NCBI GenBank assembly: GCA_963781665.1
Contig: CAWAGA010000002.1
Span: forward strand, 2,108,001-2,172,000
Direction: 5' to 3'
DNA from: JAJYIW01 sp963781665
GTDB lineage: Bacteria > Chloroflexota > Anaerolineae > Anaerolineales > Anaerolineaceae
DNA length: 64,000 nucleotides
Below, piece by piece: positions 36,335 through 46,070 of this stretch. The position numbers and the translations under genes were made by a program. Below the pieces are notes generated by a model, which saw only the letters and a list, made by a program, of their open reading frames with translations, did not search any database and was not told the DNA's origin. How positions within the stretch are numbered: the first letter of the stretch is position 1; the number at the start of each line of letters is the position of its first letter.

Positions 36335-36644
36335 GATCAGAAAAAGTAAGCGCACAGGTCAGGTTACAGAGAGCAGGGATGGTGAGAATCCTGCACAGAA
36401 GCCAGCGCCGAATGGTTCTAGGAGCTGCAGGGTGAAAGCATGGTCGAGTAGCCTGCGCCGGAGATACCACCGTTATCAGGGTAAAGGATATAATCAGTTG
36501 ATCTGACGTATCCGACAGAGTGAGGCTGGCTTTTATATCCACCGTTTCATCGGTGGATTTTTCGTTAAAGAGGACTAACCAGCCTAAGTTGGGTGGCACC
36601 ACGGGAAGCCCTTTCCCGTCCCAGGCGGACGAGAAAGGGCTTTT
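36335..36644 (+). promoter_or_regulatory. Tryptophan T-box leader (tRNA-Trp-sensing riboswitch)
   Basis: The leader contains the ordered T-box elements: AGAGAG near 36368, a stem I specifier loop with GAA followed by UGG (36413-36415), the AGTA distal bulge (36447-36450), the stem I/II CCGTTATC linker (36470-36477), a stem III-like hairpin with TTTT (36535-36564) and the T-box sequence AAGTTGGGTGGCACCACGG (36586-36604). UGG is the Trp codon. The TGGC of the T-box would pair with the GCCA 3' end of uncharged tRNA-Trp, whose discriminator is G in bacteria, so codon and acceptor readouts agree. Uncharged tRNA-Trp is therefore predicted to favour antitermination and trp expression. Confidence 0.88.
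36607..36644 (+). terminator. T-box intrinsic terminator
   Basis: The stem is AGCCCTTTCCCGTCC (36607-36621) paired with GGACGAGAAAGGGCT (36627-36641), loop CAGGC, then TTTT. It is mutually exclusive with the upstream antiterminator formed by the T-box sequence. Confidence 0.85.
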
Positions 36645-36709
36645 GCGTTAATTTTTGGAACTGGACTTTATAACGACTGCTTGCTGATTACAGCATCCTG
36701 GGAGAAACC

Positions 36710-38242
36710 ATGATCACTCAACTGGAAACCCTCATTGCCGATCAAAAAATTGCTGTGGCTCCACCGGTTGTACGGGAATTGCCGGCCGACCTGGAAACCC
36801 CTGTTTCGGTCTATCTTAAATTATCCGGTTCGTCGCCTTCTTTTTTATTGGAATCGGTCACAGGTGGCGAGGCCCTTGCCCGTTTTTCGTTTATTGGTAT
36901 CAATCCGCGCAAGACGTATGTGCTGCGAGGCCACGAGCTTGAAATCCGCTCTGGTGACTGCACCCGGGTCGAAAGTTTGGCAGGTCAAGACCCGTTTGAC
37001 CTCTTTCGCCGGGAATTATCCACCTGTGCCTGCCAAACTTTGCCTGGTTTACCCCGCTTTAGCGGAGGCCTGGTGGGTTATCTGGGTTATGAAATGATGC
37101 GCTTTTTCGAACCTAGCGCCCAACTCACTCCGCACGCAAGCCTTCCGGATACTATGCTCCTTTTTACGGATACCCTGGTGGCTTTCGACCATGCGTTCAG
37201 CCGCTTGCTGTTGATCGCCCGACCCAGGCCGGCAGAAAACGACGAGGCGGCGCAGGTGGAAGCCGAAGCTCGCCTGGATGCGATCCAACGGCGCCTGGAC
37301 CAGCCATTAGCGCAGATCGCCTATGGTCATGATCCCTCACCAAATGCGACGATGCTATCTAATACCCCTCCCGAGGCGTTCATGACAGCTGTTTCCAAAG
37401 CTAAGGACCATATCGTGACCGGTGATGTATTCCAGGTGGTGCTGTCCCAGGTCCTTAGCCGCCAGACTACTGCCAGTCCTTTTAGCATTTACCGGGCGCT
37501 GAGGTCTCTGAATCCGTCACCCTACATGTTCTATTTCGACTTTTCAAGCTTGACCACTCCCGCTTTGCAATTGATCGGCGCCTCCCCTGAGATGCACGTC
37601 CGTCTCGAAGGACGGCGGGCTGCCATCCGCCCGATTGCCGGTACCCGTCCACGCAGCGCTGTCACGGAAATTGACTTGGGACTCGAGCAAGAGCTGCTCG
37701 CCGATCCCAAGGAGCGCGCCGAACATATCATGCTGGTCGATCTGGCTCGCAATGACCTTGGCCGGGTGTGCGATTTCGGCAGTGTGCAGGTGCCTGAACG
37801 GATGGTGATCGAGCGTTATTCGCACGTGATGCACATCGTTTCGCACGTCGAAGGTAATCTGCGAGCCGGATTGGACGCTTTTGACCTGATGAAGGCCACC
37901 TTCCCGGCTGGCACGGTGAGCGGCGCGCCAAAAATCCGGGCCATGCAGATTATCAACGAGCTCGAGAAGGCCCAAAGGGGAGTATACGCAGGCGCAGTGG
38001 GCTACTTCACGCCGGAAGGTTCTATGGATACCTGTATTGCCATCCGCACCCTGCTGATGCAAGGGAACAAGGTCAGCGTGCAGGCCGGTTGTGGGGTGGT
38101 GGCTGACTCCGACCCGCTTAATGAATATCACGAATCGCTTAATAAAGCCCGTGCGCTGGGGGTAGCGGTTGAAATGGCTGAAAAACGGCCTGAATATACC
38201 TGTCCGGCCCCAAATTCTGCAATTGAGGGAGGTGTGCTTTGA
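36710..38242 (+). CDS. trpE: Anthranilate synthase component I
   Basis: This 510-residue chorismate-binding subunit makes anthranilate with TrpG. FLLESVTGGEALARFSFIG contains the feedback-site LLES motif, and the catalytic domain has GDVFQVVLSQ, IGASPEMHVR, RPIAGTRPR, DLARNDLGRVC and GTVSGAPKIRAM. The start ATG 36710 follows GGAGAAACC, 66 bases after the T-box terminator. Its stop overlaps the TTG start of trpG (TTGA). With LLES present, inhibition by tryptophan is likely in addition to T-box control. Confidence 0.94.
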   Translation: MITQLETLIADQKIAVAPPVVRELPADLETPVSVYLKLSGSSPSFLLESVTGGEALARFSFIGINPRKTYVLRGHELEIRSGDCTRVESLAGQDPFDLFRRELSTCACQTLPGLPRFSGGLVGYLGYEMMRFFEPSAQLTPHASLPDTMLLFTDTLVAFDHAFSRLLLIARPRPAENDEAAQVEAEARLDAIQRRLDQPLAQIAYGHDPSPNATMLSNTPPEAFMTAVSKAKDHIVTGDVFQVVLSQVLSRQTTASPFSIYRALRSLNPSPYMFYFDFSSLTTPALQLIGASPEMHVRLEGRRAAIRPIAGTRPRSAVTEIDLGLEQELLADPKERAEHIMLVDLARNDLGRVCDFGSVQVPERMVIERYSHVMHIVSHVEGNLRAGLDAFDLMKATFPAGTVSGAPKIRAMQIINELEKAQRGVYAGAVGYFTPEGSMDTCIAIRTLLMQGNKVSVQAGCGVVADSDPLNEYHESLNKARALGVAVEMAEKRPEYTCPAPNSAIEGGVL

Positions 38243-38838
38243 TTGTAGTGATCGATAATTATGACTCGTTTACCTATAACCTGGTGCAGTACCTGGGCGA
38301 ATTGGGCTGCCAGGTGAAAGTGTTTCGCAATGATGTGGTTTCTCCGGCTGAAATTGAAGCTTTTGACCCCAGCCATATCGTCATTTCGCCTGGTCCCGGT
38401 TATCCCTCCGCGTCCGGGGTTTCGCTGGAGACTATCCGCATCCTCGGCCCGCACAGGCCGCTTTTAGGCGTATGCCTGGGACATCAATGTATTGGCGAAG
38501 TATTTGGCGGCCGGGTAATCCCTGCTCCCAGGTTAATGCATGGCAAGACTTCTCCCATTTATCACGATGGGACCGGCCTTTTCGCCGGGCTTCCCAATCC
38601 CTTTGACGCTGCCCGCTACCATTCCCTGGTTGTAGCTGATCCACTGCCAGATACATTGCGGGCAAGCGCTCATACCGGCAGCGGTGAATTGATGGCGTTG
38701 CGCCACTGCGATTATCCTATCTTTGGGGTCCAATTTCATCCCGAGTCCATCCTGACCGAATGCGGAAAACAGCTTCTACAAAATTTTTTGGCCCAGGATT
38801 GTGGCTCGCCTGTCTTGCCGGCCCTTAGCAACCGGTAA
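38239..38838 (+). CDS. trpG: Anthranilate synthase component II (glutamine amidotransferase)
   Basis: This 199-residue class I glutamine amidotransferase supplies ammonia to TrpE. It has VVIDNYDSFTYNLVQ at the N-terminus, the SPGPGYP oxyanion loop, the nucleophile elbow LLGVCLGHQCIGE (Cys in GVCLGHQ) and FHPESILTECG with the catalytic His-x-Glu. TTG 38239 begins within the trpE stop. It is not fused to TrpD. Confidence 0.93.
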   Translation: MIVVIDNYDSFTYNLVQYLGELGCQVKVFRNDVVSPAEIEAFDPSHIVISPGPGYPSASGVSLETIRILGPHRPLLGVCLGHQCIGEVFGGRVIPAPRLMHGKTSPIYHDGTGLFAGLPNPFDAARYHSLVVADPLPDTLRASAHTGSGELMALRHCDYPIFGVQFHPESILTECGKQLLQNFLAQDCGSPVLPALSNR

Positions 38839-38894
38839 TTATTATTGACCGTATAAAGTTCTCAATTATGCCTCTCTAATGAACAAGGAGCAAC

Positions 38895-39920
38895 ATGCTA
38901 AAACCATTTATCGCTAAAGTTATGTCCTATCAAGACCTTAAACCGGAGGAAGCTGAAGCTGCCATGGAGATCATCATGACCGGGCTGGCCACGCCAGCCC
39001 AGATTGGCGGCTACCTGGCCGCGCTGCACATGAAAGGCGAGACAGTGGATGAAATCCTGGGGTCGGCCAGAGCCATGCGCGCTCACGCCAGCCAGGTATG
39101 TCCTAACCTGAATGGCGCCAGCCTGCTGGATACAGCTGGCACAGGGGGTGATGGATCGCACTCATTTAACATCTCTACCGCCGCGGCCCTGGTAATTGCT
39201 GGGGCGGGGCGCAAAGTGGCTAAGCATGGGAACGGCGCGGCAACCTCAAACTGCGGCAGCGCCGATGTGTTGGCAGCCCTGGGGGTCAACATCCAGTTAA
39301 CCCCGGAGCAAGTAGCCGCTTGCATCGAACAGGTTGGGATCGGCTTCATCTTTGCGCCGGCTTTTCACCCGGCCATGAAGCACGCCGGTGGACCTCGACG
39401 TGAGCTCGGACAGCGCACAATTTTCAATTTGCTGGGTCCCCTCACCAATCCAGCCGGAGCAACCCACCAGTTGATGGGCGTATACGACCCCCACTTGACG
39501 GAGACCCTGGCGCGAGTGTTGGGCTCGTTGGGAACCCGGGCAGCCTTCGTTGTCCATGGATTTGGGGGCCTGGATGAATTAACGACCAGCGGCCAGAATG
39601 TGGTCAGCCATCTTAATGAAGGTAAGGTGCGAACTTATAAACTCGATCCGCAAACTCTGGGTTTGCGCCAGGCCCGTCCCGAGCACATTCATGGTGGAGA
39701 TCCGGTCGAGAATGCGGCCATTTTGCGAAATGTGCTGAGCGGAGAAGATAGCAGTCCCCGGCGCGATGTGGTGCTGTTGAATGCGGCTGCGGCCCTGGCT
39801 GCCGAAAGCGGCGACTTGAAGATCGGCCTGATTGAAGCGGAAGAATCAATCCTGAGCGGGGCAGCTCTATCCAAATTGGATGGATTGATCGCGGTTTCAC
39901 ACCAGGTGGCCCAGGTATGA
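38895..39920 (+). CDS. trpD: Anthranilate phosphoribosyltransferase
   Basis: This 341-residue enzyme attaches phosphoribose from PRPP to anthranilate. Residues LLDTAGTGGDGSHSFNISTAAALVIAGAG contain the GTGGD pyrophosphate motif; KHGNGAATSNCGSADVL and GPLTNPAGATHQLMGVY are further family motifs. ATG 38895 follows AAGGAG. The stop overlaps the trpC start (ATGA). Confidence 0.94.
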   Translation: MLKPFIAKVMSYQDLKPEEAEAAMEIIMTGLATPAQIGGYLAALHMKGETVDEILGSARAMRAHASQVCPNLNGASLLDTAGTGGDGSHSFNISTAAALVIAGAGRKVAKHGNGAATSNCGSADVLAALGVNIQLTPEQVAACIEQVGIGFIFAPAFHPAMKHAGGPRRELGQRTIFNLLGPLTNPAGATHQLMGVYDPHLTETLARVLGSLGTRAAFVVHGFGGLDELTTSGQNVVSHLNEGKVRTYKLDPQTLGLRQARPEHIHGGDPVENAAILRNVLSGEDSSPRRDVVLLNAAAALAAESGDLKIGLIEAEESILSGAALSKLDGLIAVSHQVAQV

Positions 39921-40705
39921 CCATCCTGGATACCATTTTTGCCACCAAACGGCTGGAGGTCGCGCAGCACCGCCGTTTAGTTCCACTGGCTGAGATACGC
40001 AGCCGGGCGGAGAAGGCTGCGCTGCCGCACGGATTTGCTGCTGCGCTGCGCCGGCCTGATGGGCGTGCGGCTTTGCGGTTGATTGCTGAAATTAAGCGCG
40101 CTTCGCCTTCGGTTGGCCTTATGGTAGAAAATTTAGATCCAATTCGCCTGGCGGTGGCTTACAGGGACAGCGGTGCGGCTGCTATCAGCGTTTTAACCGA
40201 TGAAAGCTATTTTCAGGGCTCTCTGGCTGACCTGGAAGTGATCGCAGCTATGCCGGATCGTCCTGCACTGCTCAGGAAAGACTTTATTTATGACCTGTAT
40301 CAGATCTATGAAGCCCGGGCGGCAGGGGCAGATGCGGTCCTTTTAATCGCTGCCAGCCTTGAACAAAGCCAGCTCCATGATCTTCAGGCCTTGGCCCACG
40401 AATTAAGCATGGCAGCGCTGGTCGAAGTGCATCAGGAATCTGATTTAGACATTGCCCTTTCTTGCAATCCAGCTGTGATCGGTATCAACAACCGTGATTT
40501 GCGCACCTTTACGGTTGACCTGGTCACCTGCTTGAAACTTCGACCGTTAATTCCGACCGGAATCGTGACTGTTGCCGAAAGTGGAATCCATACTCACCAG
40601 GATGTTGAATTCCTGGCACAGGCTGGTTTTGATGCTGTCCTGGTGGGCGAAAAGCTGGTCAAAGCACCCGATGCAAACGCGGCTATCCGGGAGCTGATGG
40701 GATGA
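39917..40705 (+). CDS. trpC: Indole-3-glycerol-phosphate synthase
   Basis: This 262-residue TIM-barrel enzyme ring-closes CdRP to indole-3-glycerol phosphate. AEIKRASPSVG carries the catalytic Lys, ALLRKDFIYDLYQIYEARAAGADAVLLIAASL the next conserved block with another catalytic Lys, and VIGINNRDLRTFTVDL plus VAESGI the phosphate-side motifs. It is overlapped by four bases at both ends with trpD and trpF, showing tight coupling. Confidence 0.94.
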   Translation: MTILDTIFATKRLEVAQHRRLVPLAEIRSRAEKAALPHGFAAALRRPDGRAALRLIAEIKRASPSVGLMVENLDPIRLAVAYRDSGAAAISVLTDESYFQGSLADLEVIAAMPDRPALLRKDFIYDLYQIYEARAAGADAVLLIAASLEQSQLHDLQALAHELSMAALVEVHQESDLDIALSCNPAVIGINNRDLRTFTVDLVTCLKLRPLIPTGIVTVAESGIHTHQDVEFLAQAGFDAVLVGEKLVKAPDANAAIRELMG

Positions 40706-41346
40706 AGGTTAAAATATGCGGAATTACCACCCTGGAGGATGCCCTGGCTGCAGTTGAAGCAGGGGCCGACCTGCTCGGGTTTAATTTCTTTCCGCGGAGT
40801 CCTCGGTTCATCGAGGAATTTGCCTGTGCCCAAATAACTCGTGAGCTTCGGCTGCGCGCCATTTCTGTAGGCCTGGTTGGGGTGTTCGTAAATCCAGCTG
40901 CTGAAAAGGTCGTCCGGATCATGCAGAGCTGCAATCTTGACCTGGCGCAACTATCAGGTGATGAGCCTCCAGCATTGGCGCAGGCACTGGGTATAAGAGC
41001 ATTTAAGGCCTTACGCCCTTCCAATCGACAGCAGTTTAACCAGGCTTTGGAAACTTACCCGCAGCGCACCTCTCCACCGGCAGTGCTGATCGACGCCAAC
41101 CAGCCAGGAAAATATGGCGGAACGGGTCAAGCGGCCGATTGGTCCCTGGCGGCTGAATTTTCGAGCCAGATCCCTCTGCTCCTTGCTGGAGGCTTAAACC
41201 CGGCAAATGTTGCGGCTGCGGTTCACCAGGTTCATCCCTGGGGTGTAGACGTGGCTTCCGGGGTCGAGTTTATCCCCGGTCGCAAGGATGTGCGCAAGAT
41301 GGCCGCTTTCATCCAGGCAGCTCGATCGGTTAATGAGGAAATTTAA
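40702..41346 (+). CDS. trpF: Phosphoribosylanthranilate isomerase
   Basis: This 214-residue barrel isomerase converts PRA to CdRP. KVKICGITTLEDALAAVEAGADLLGFNF has the catalytic Cys in KICGIT; the catalytic Asp is in VLIDANQPGKYGGTG, and LLAGGLNPANV plus GVDVASGVEF bind the phosphate. It is separate from TrpC and overlaps it by ATGA. trpB starts two bases after its stop. Confidence 0.93.
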   Translation: MKVKICGITTLEDALAAVEAGADLLGFNFFPRSPRFIEEFACAQITRELRLRAISVGLVGVFVNPAAEKVVRIMQSCNLDLAQLSGDEPPALAQALGIRAFKALRPSNRQQFNQALETYPQRTSPPAVLIDANQPGKYGGTGQAADWSLAAEFSSQIPLLLAGGLNPANVAAAVHQVHPWGVDVASGVEFIPGRKDVRKMAAFIQAARSVNEEI

Positions 41347-41348
41347 TC

Positions 41349-42547
41349 ATGGTAACCAAACAATCTCCGCTTCTACAATCGAAATTTGGGGTTTACGGCG
41401 GCCGCTTTGTCCCCGAAGTGTTAGTTCCGGCGCTGGATGAGCTTGAAGCGACGTATGTTTCTCTCCGGGATGATCCCACATTCCAGGTGGAGCTGCGTCA
41501 CCTGCTGGCGACATATGTTGGGCGTCCAACACCCTTGACTCACGCTGTGCGTCTCACTCAAAGCCTGGGAGGTGCCCAAGTTTTTCTCAAGCGGGAAGAC
41601 CTGGCCCACAGCGGCGCACATAAGATTAATAATGCCTTGGGCCAGGCTCTGGTCGCCCGTTCAATGGGGAAAAAGCGGATCATTGCCGAGACCGGAGCTG
41701 GGCAGCATGGGGTAGCGACTGCTACAGTTTGTGCTTTACTCGGCCTGGACTGTGTTGTCTATATGGGTTCGGTGGATATCGCCCGCCAGCAGCCCAACGT
41801 GTTGCGCATGCGCTTGTTGGGCGCTGAGGTGCGAGCTGTGGACAGTGGCTCGCGCACCTTGAAAGATGCGGTCAACGAGGCCATCCGTGATTGGGTGAGT
41901 CACGTCGACGACACCTATTACCTGCTTGGCTCGGCCCTGGGCCCGCATCCATACCCGACCATGGTGCGGGATTTTCAGGCGGTGATCGGCCTGGAAGCTC
42001 GCCTTCAGATTCTCGATGCTGCTGGCCGCCTGCCGGACGCCTGTATCGCCTGTGTAGGCGGCGGCTCGAATGCCATTGGATTGTTCCATGCCTTCGTCGA
42101 TGATCCTGAGGTAGCGTTGATCGGGGTTGAAGCAGGTGGAGAGGGGATTGCCAGCGGACGCCACGCTTCCCGCTTTAACGATCCTCGTCTGGGACGGCCG
42201 GGAGTTCTGCATGGCACCTTTTCGTATGTCCTTCAGACTGCGGATGGCCAAATTGCTGAACTCATTCCATCTCAGCCGGGTTGGATTACGCGGCGGTCGG
42301 CCCGGCGCACGCTTTTCTGCGTGAGCTTGGCCGAGCCAGTTATACCTCAGCTACAGACGGAGAAGCCATAGCTGCTTTCCAGCGTCTGTCGCTGGAAGAA
42401 GGGATCATCCCGGCGCTCGAGTCGGCTCACGCGATCGCCGAGGTCATTCGCCTGGCGCCAAAACGCCCCAAGGACCAGATTCTGTTGGTCAACCTCTCTG
42501 GTCGCGGCGATAAAGACCTGGACACCGTGACTCAGGCTCTACGGTAA
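41349..42547 (+). CDS. trpB: Tryptophan synthase beta chain (apparent frameshift)
   Basis: This PLP enzyme joins indole and serine. KREDLAHSGAHKINNALGQALVARSMGK has the PLP-binding Lys in HKIN, and ETGAGQHGVATATV and GGGSNAIGLF bind substrate and cofactor phosphate. After ...IAEL at 42260 the frame is lost: the true continuation THSISAGLDYAAVGPAHAFLREL runs in another frame to TAA 42547. Restoring one A in the GAA at 42258-42260 (GAA ACT CAT) repairs it to 399 residues, the normal length. Since the rest of trpEGDCFA is intact, a sequencing error is as likely as mutation. Confidence 0.88.
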
Positions 42548-42681
42548 TTGCATTTGACGAGGAACAAATGCCGCAGAAAAATAGGATGGAAACTGCCGGT
42601 GGAAATAAAAACAAGAAAAATCTGGTTTGATCCAGTTTATCTGTGGTGCCTTTTTTCATTTCTGGTGGAGGAATAAAAACT

Positions 42682-43491
42682 TTGGACGGAATTACTCGAA
42701 TTTCGAATGCATTTCAGGTTGCACGCCAGGCAGGGCGGGCAGCCTTGATGCCTTACCTGACTCTGGGCTTCCCAAATCCTGATCTTTCGCTTTCGCTGGT
42801 AGAGGCTGTTGCGCATTCCGGAGCTGATTTAATCGAACTTGGTGTTCCATTTTCTGATCCTCTGGCCGATGGACCGACCATCCAGCATTCCACCCAGGTG
42901 GCGCTGCAGCAAGGGATGTCGGTTGTACGCTGTTTGGAAATGGTGAGCCAATTACGCCGCCGCGGCCTGGTTCTACCCTTGATGTTGATGGGCTATCTTA
43001 ATCCCTTGCTGGCTTATGGCATCGACCGTTTCGTTGCAGATGCTGTCCGGGCTGGTGCAGATGGCCTGATCGTCCCAGATCTGCCGTTGGAAGAATCGCA
43101 GGAGCTGGCGGCTGCTTGCCACGATGGCGACCTTGGATTGGTGTTCCTGGCCCCGCCTAATGCCAGCCCGCAGCGCCTGGCCAGCCTTGCCAGGATTACG
43201 AGCGGCTTCTTTTATCTGGTTTCGGTCAAGGGGGTCACCGGGGCGCGGTCGGGTCTGCCAGACCTGGATGATTTCATCCTACGCGCCCGGGCAGCAGCTC
43301 ACACCCCGGTTGCGGTTGGGTTTGGGATTGCCACCCCTGCTCAAGCCGCTGCCGTCGGGCGAATCGCCGATGGGGTCATTGTCGGTTCGGCTGTGATTGA
43401 CACGATCGCCGCTCATCCGAAAGACCCGATCGCGGGGTTGAGTAGCTACATCAAATCACTCGCCGAGGCAGTCGCCCATGCCTCTTCCTGA
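42682..43491 (+). CDS. trpA: Tryptophan synthase alpha chain
   Basis: This 269-residue barrel subunit cleaves indole-3-glycerol phosphate and channels indole to TrpB. The active-site Glu is in DLIELGVPFSDPLADGPTIQ, which also supplies the Asp in FSDPLADGP; VKGVTGARSG is the loop 6 motif and GFGIATPAQ binds phosphate. TTG 42682 is preferred to the GTG at 42643 because GGAGG lies ten bases before it. About 130 bases separate it from trpB with no obvious terminator between them. Confidence 0.92.
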   Translation: MDGITRISNAFQVARQAGRAALMPYLTLGFPNPDLSLSLVEAVAHSGADLIELGVPFSDPLADGPTIQHSTQVALQQGMSVVRCLEMVSQLRRRGLVLPLMLMGYLNPLLAYGIDRFVADAVRAGADGLIVPDLPLEESQELAAACHDGDLGLVFLAPPNASPQRLASLARITSGFFYLVSVKGVTGARSGLPDLDDFILRARAAAHTPVAVGFGIATPAQAAAVGRIADGVIVGSAVIDTIAAHPKDPIAGLSSYIKSLAEAVAHASS

Positions 43492-43569
43492 TCACCCGCC
43501 ACGATATTTGAAAGGGGGGAGACGGGAAGGAAAAAACCATCCCAGGCTGCACCCTGTCAAACGTTCGCT

Positions 43570-43905
43570 TTATTTCCAAAGTCTATTCCATGTCTGCCGG
43601 TTTTTTCGTCCCAATAACCCCCGCTTAATTTTTTTTACTGCCGGATCGGCAGCCAGGTAAACATAAGTTTCAGCCTGTCGTTCGGGGGCGATCGACATAT
43701 TTCGCTTGAGCTGATAAATCTTGCCAAGCAAGGTGGGGAGGTGAACCAATCGATCATCGTGGATGGCGACGTTGGTCACCCTCACACGGTTGACTGTGAC
43801 CCCAACGCTTTGGAGCCGTTCTGCCAGACCATCTTTGTCATCCCAGATTTGGACTTGATTGTCGTCACGACTGCCTAAATAGAAAATCACGACCCGATTT
43901 TCCAA
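43570..43905 (-). CDS. Hypothetical protein
   Basis: This 111-residue frame lies alone between the trp operon and the next plus-strand gene. Its product starts ENRVVIFYLGSRDDNQVQIWDD, a plausible beta-strand start, and ends in a basic KKIKRGLLGRKNR. I recognise no family. A TTG start at 43905 has an in-frame stop just before it and no clear SD, so the start could be further in. Composition looks protein-like, but support is weak. Confidence 0.4.
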   Translation of the reverse strand: MENRVVIFYLGSRDDNQVQIWDDKDGLAERLQSVGVTVNRVRVTNVAIHDDRLVHLPTLLGKIYQLKRNMSIAPERQAETYVYLAADPAVKKIKRGLLGRKNRQTWNRLWK

Positions 43906-43949
43906 TTAATCGAGGAATATATTGGCCCATCTCAGTCAACAATAGGAAT

Positions 43950-43979
43950 TTGACATTGCCAATGAAATACTTTTATATT
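43950..43979 (+). promoter_or_regulatory. Predicted promoter of the small membrane-protein gene
   Basis: A perfect TTGACA (43950-43955) and TATATT (43974-43979) are 18 bases apart, 43 bases before the start at 44023. Confidence 0.5.
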
Positions 43980-44022
43980 ATGATTCCTTTATAAGAGTTC
44001 ACCAGGAGACCGCTCAGGTCAA

Positions 44023-44448
44023 TTGATCAACTCAACCCTCTGGGTTTCACCGTTGGATTGTAGAATTAAAATGGAACCAGGTCGTTTAGAAGTTATCGGC
44101 GCAGGATTGTTCTTTTTCTTGATCTACCTTACCGGCTTTGGTCTGCGGCGTTCAGGAAAGCCGTATGGAGTCATCCTTTTTAACATCCATAAGCTGCTCG
44201 GACTGGCAGCGGTCGTGTTTTTGGCGATCATTGCTTACCATTTTCAGCAAGTAGCGCCATTGGACTCCCTCGAAATTATTGCCAGCGCAGTCACCTTTTT
44301 TCTGTTTGCTGTAACCATCACTTCAGGGGGGTTGTTGAACATCGAACGACCTATGCCCGCGTTGGTTCTGGCGATCCATAAACTGCTGCCGTATTTAACA
44401 ACTCTTTCGACAGCCATTACCTTATACCTGATTTTGAGTGTGCCCTAG
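44023..44448 (+). CDS. Small four-helix membrane protein
   Basis: The product has four hydrophobic helices and paired His-Lys motifs: FNIHKLLGLAAVVFL in helix 2 and LAIHKLLPYLTT in helix 4, which recall haem-ligating His positions of cytochrome b561-like or DUF-type membrane proteins. Function is unknown. Start options are TTG 44023 (141 residues) or ATG 44071, which drops a polar leader and gives 125; the latter fits the membrane protein better but has no SD. A good promoter lies upstream. Confidence 0.6.
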   Translation: MINSTLWVSPLDCRIKMEPGRLEVIGAGLFFFLIYLTGFGLRRSGKPYGVILFNIHKLLGLAAVVFLAIIAYHFQQVAPLDSLEIIASAVTFFLFAVTITSGGLLNIERPMPALVLAIHKLLPYLTTLSTAITLYLILSVP

Positions 44449-44476
44449 CACCTTGGCAACAGTTTTAGCCTTAAAC

Positions 44477-46070
44477 CTAATAAGCCATCTGAATTTTACG
44501 TCCCGCCAAAGACAACAAGATAAGGATTAAAAGGAACCCAGCAAATTCCAGGGGAATTGTATTGGTTGGAGCTGCACTGTGGATTCCAAGATAATCGAGC
44601 ATGGTCAGCTCATTTTGGGCATTAAACGGTCCAAGGTACCACAAGATGGGGTAAATAACTTCGAAAAGCTTGCTGCTGCAACTCCAGACGCCCAGGGTTA
44701 ATGCCAGCGTAGGTATGAAAACAACCGACAATAACCATGGAATCAGGTTGATTGTTTCTGCAGAGATGAGGCGGCCAATCAGAATCCCACTTTCCATTGC
44801 GGCGGTCATCAGCACGCCTGCCAACCAGGAGGACAGCACGATCCGGGTGAGTGGATGGGCTGAATGGAATATCAATTCCTCGACCTGGTAGCGGGTTTCT
44901 CTTTCGCCCATCTTCGACCAGACCAACACCGGCCAAATTCCCGCCAGCATAAACCAGTATTTGCGGATACTCTCTGAGGGGGAAGCAATGCAGCCAATCC
45001 ATAAAAAAGCCATCCCCACGATCCAATACCATTTCAATCCTTTCACTAAGAGAAGGCACTCCAACCACGTAAGCCGTAGGAAATTAAAATTTAAAGCGCT
45101 TGTTTGCCAATGGGGTTAAGACAATTTGTTTTTGATGTTCCCTCGGAATTGGGGGTTCCGTATTACTGACCAATACACTGGCGGCTGGTTGGGCGTTTTT
45201 CGATTGCCTGGAGAATGTGCTCCTCGCCGGGTCGAAGCGTTTGAAAAAAACCGAGCCTGCTAGAGCAATGCCTGCGGCTGCCCCGATCCAAGCCAACCGT
45301 TCGAGAACCAGGCCTGGGGTCCAATTAAGCCCTTGCCAAACGAAGGTTTCGAGCTGCTGCTCTGAGACCATTCCCAACACAAAACCATTGTTGTATGCCG
45401 GAAAAACTGCTTTGGCTGCGGCTTTCATGCTGTTCCCTACCAGGCTGATCCCGGAAACATCCAGCCAGGGCATATTTGTCAGGAAAACTCCGCTAATCGT
45501 CATGGCAATGAACACGAAAAAATAGACCAGGTTGCCAAAACCGCCTTTCAACCAACTGACTGTTTCGAAGAAAACTGCCAGGGCAGCAACCAGGGCCATC
45601 ATCGGTAGGGCGATAAACAGAAATGGAGCGATCAAAGCCCAAATTTGTATCTGGGCGTCTTCGCGTTGGATCATTTGCATGAGGATGGCTGCCGCAGCCA
45701 GCACCGCCACCATTGATCCCAGAACCGCAAAATTGCTCAGCCATTTGCCGAGTAAATAAAGAGGTCGGGTGAGTGGGGTCGTAGCGATAATCTGTCCAAC
45801 GCCGGTGGATTCATCTCGGGAGATGCTGTTTTTTACCAGGTAGAAACCGGAAATTCCCAGGAAGAAGGTGATTACCAGGGCCATCAGGCTGCCCACCCAG
45901 GCTGAGTTGTAAATGCCGCGATATGATTCCAGCCGGATGAGTATTTGCCCGGTATTGACTGCATATCCCAGGTAGATGATCAAACACAGGGTGATCAGAA
46001 AACTGTAGCGGCGGGTGCGTTCCAAAAAATCAGCCTTGAGAATTGCTAACAATACTAACCATCTGCTCAT
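44477..46070 (-). CDS. ABC-2-type transporter permease (apparent frameshift)
   Basis: The ATPase gene stop overlaps ATG 46070 (ATGA on the minus strand), giving MSRWLVLLAILKADFLERTRRYSFLITL. The first part (to ~45085) has six or so helices typical of ABC-2 permeases, and ends ANKRFKF then stop. Another frame carries straight on with NFLRLTWLECLLLVKGLKWYW and more helices to 44477. One extra base in the AAAA/TTT run at 45086-45092 explains the split; corrected, the permease has ~530 residues. It would form an exporter with the ATPase. Substrate unknown. Confidence 0.75.

Noticed and set aside
44622..45068. 148-codon minus-strand frame at the permease
   Set aside because: It is another frame of the same permease region; the permease frame with its hydrophobic helices is the coding one.
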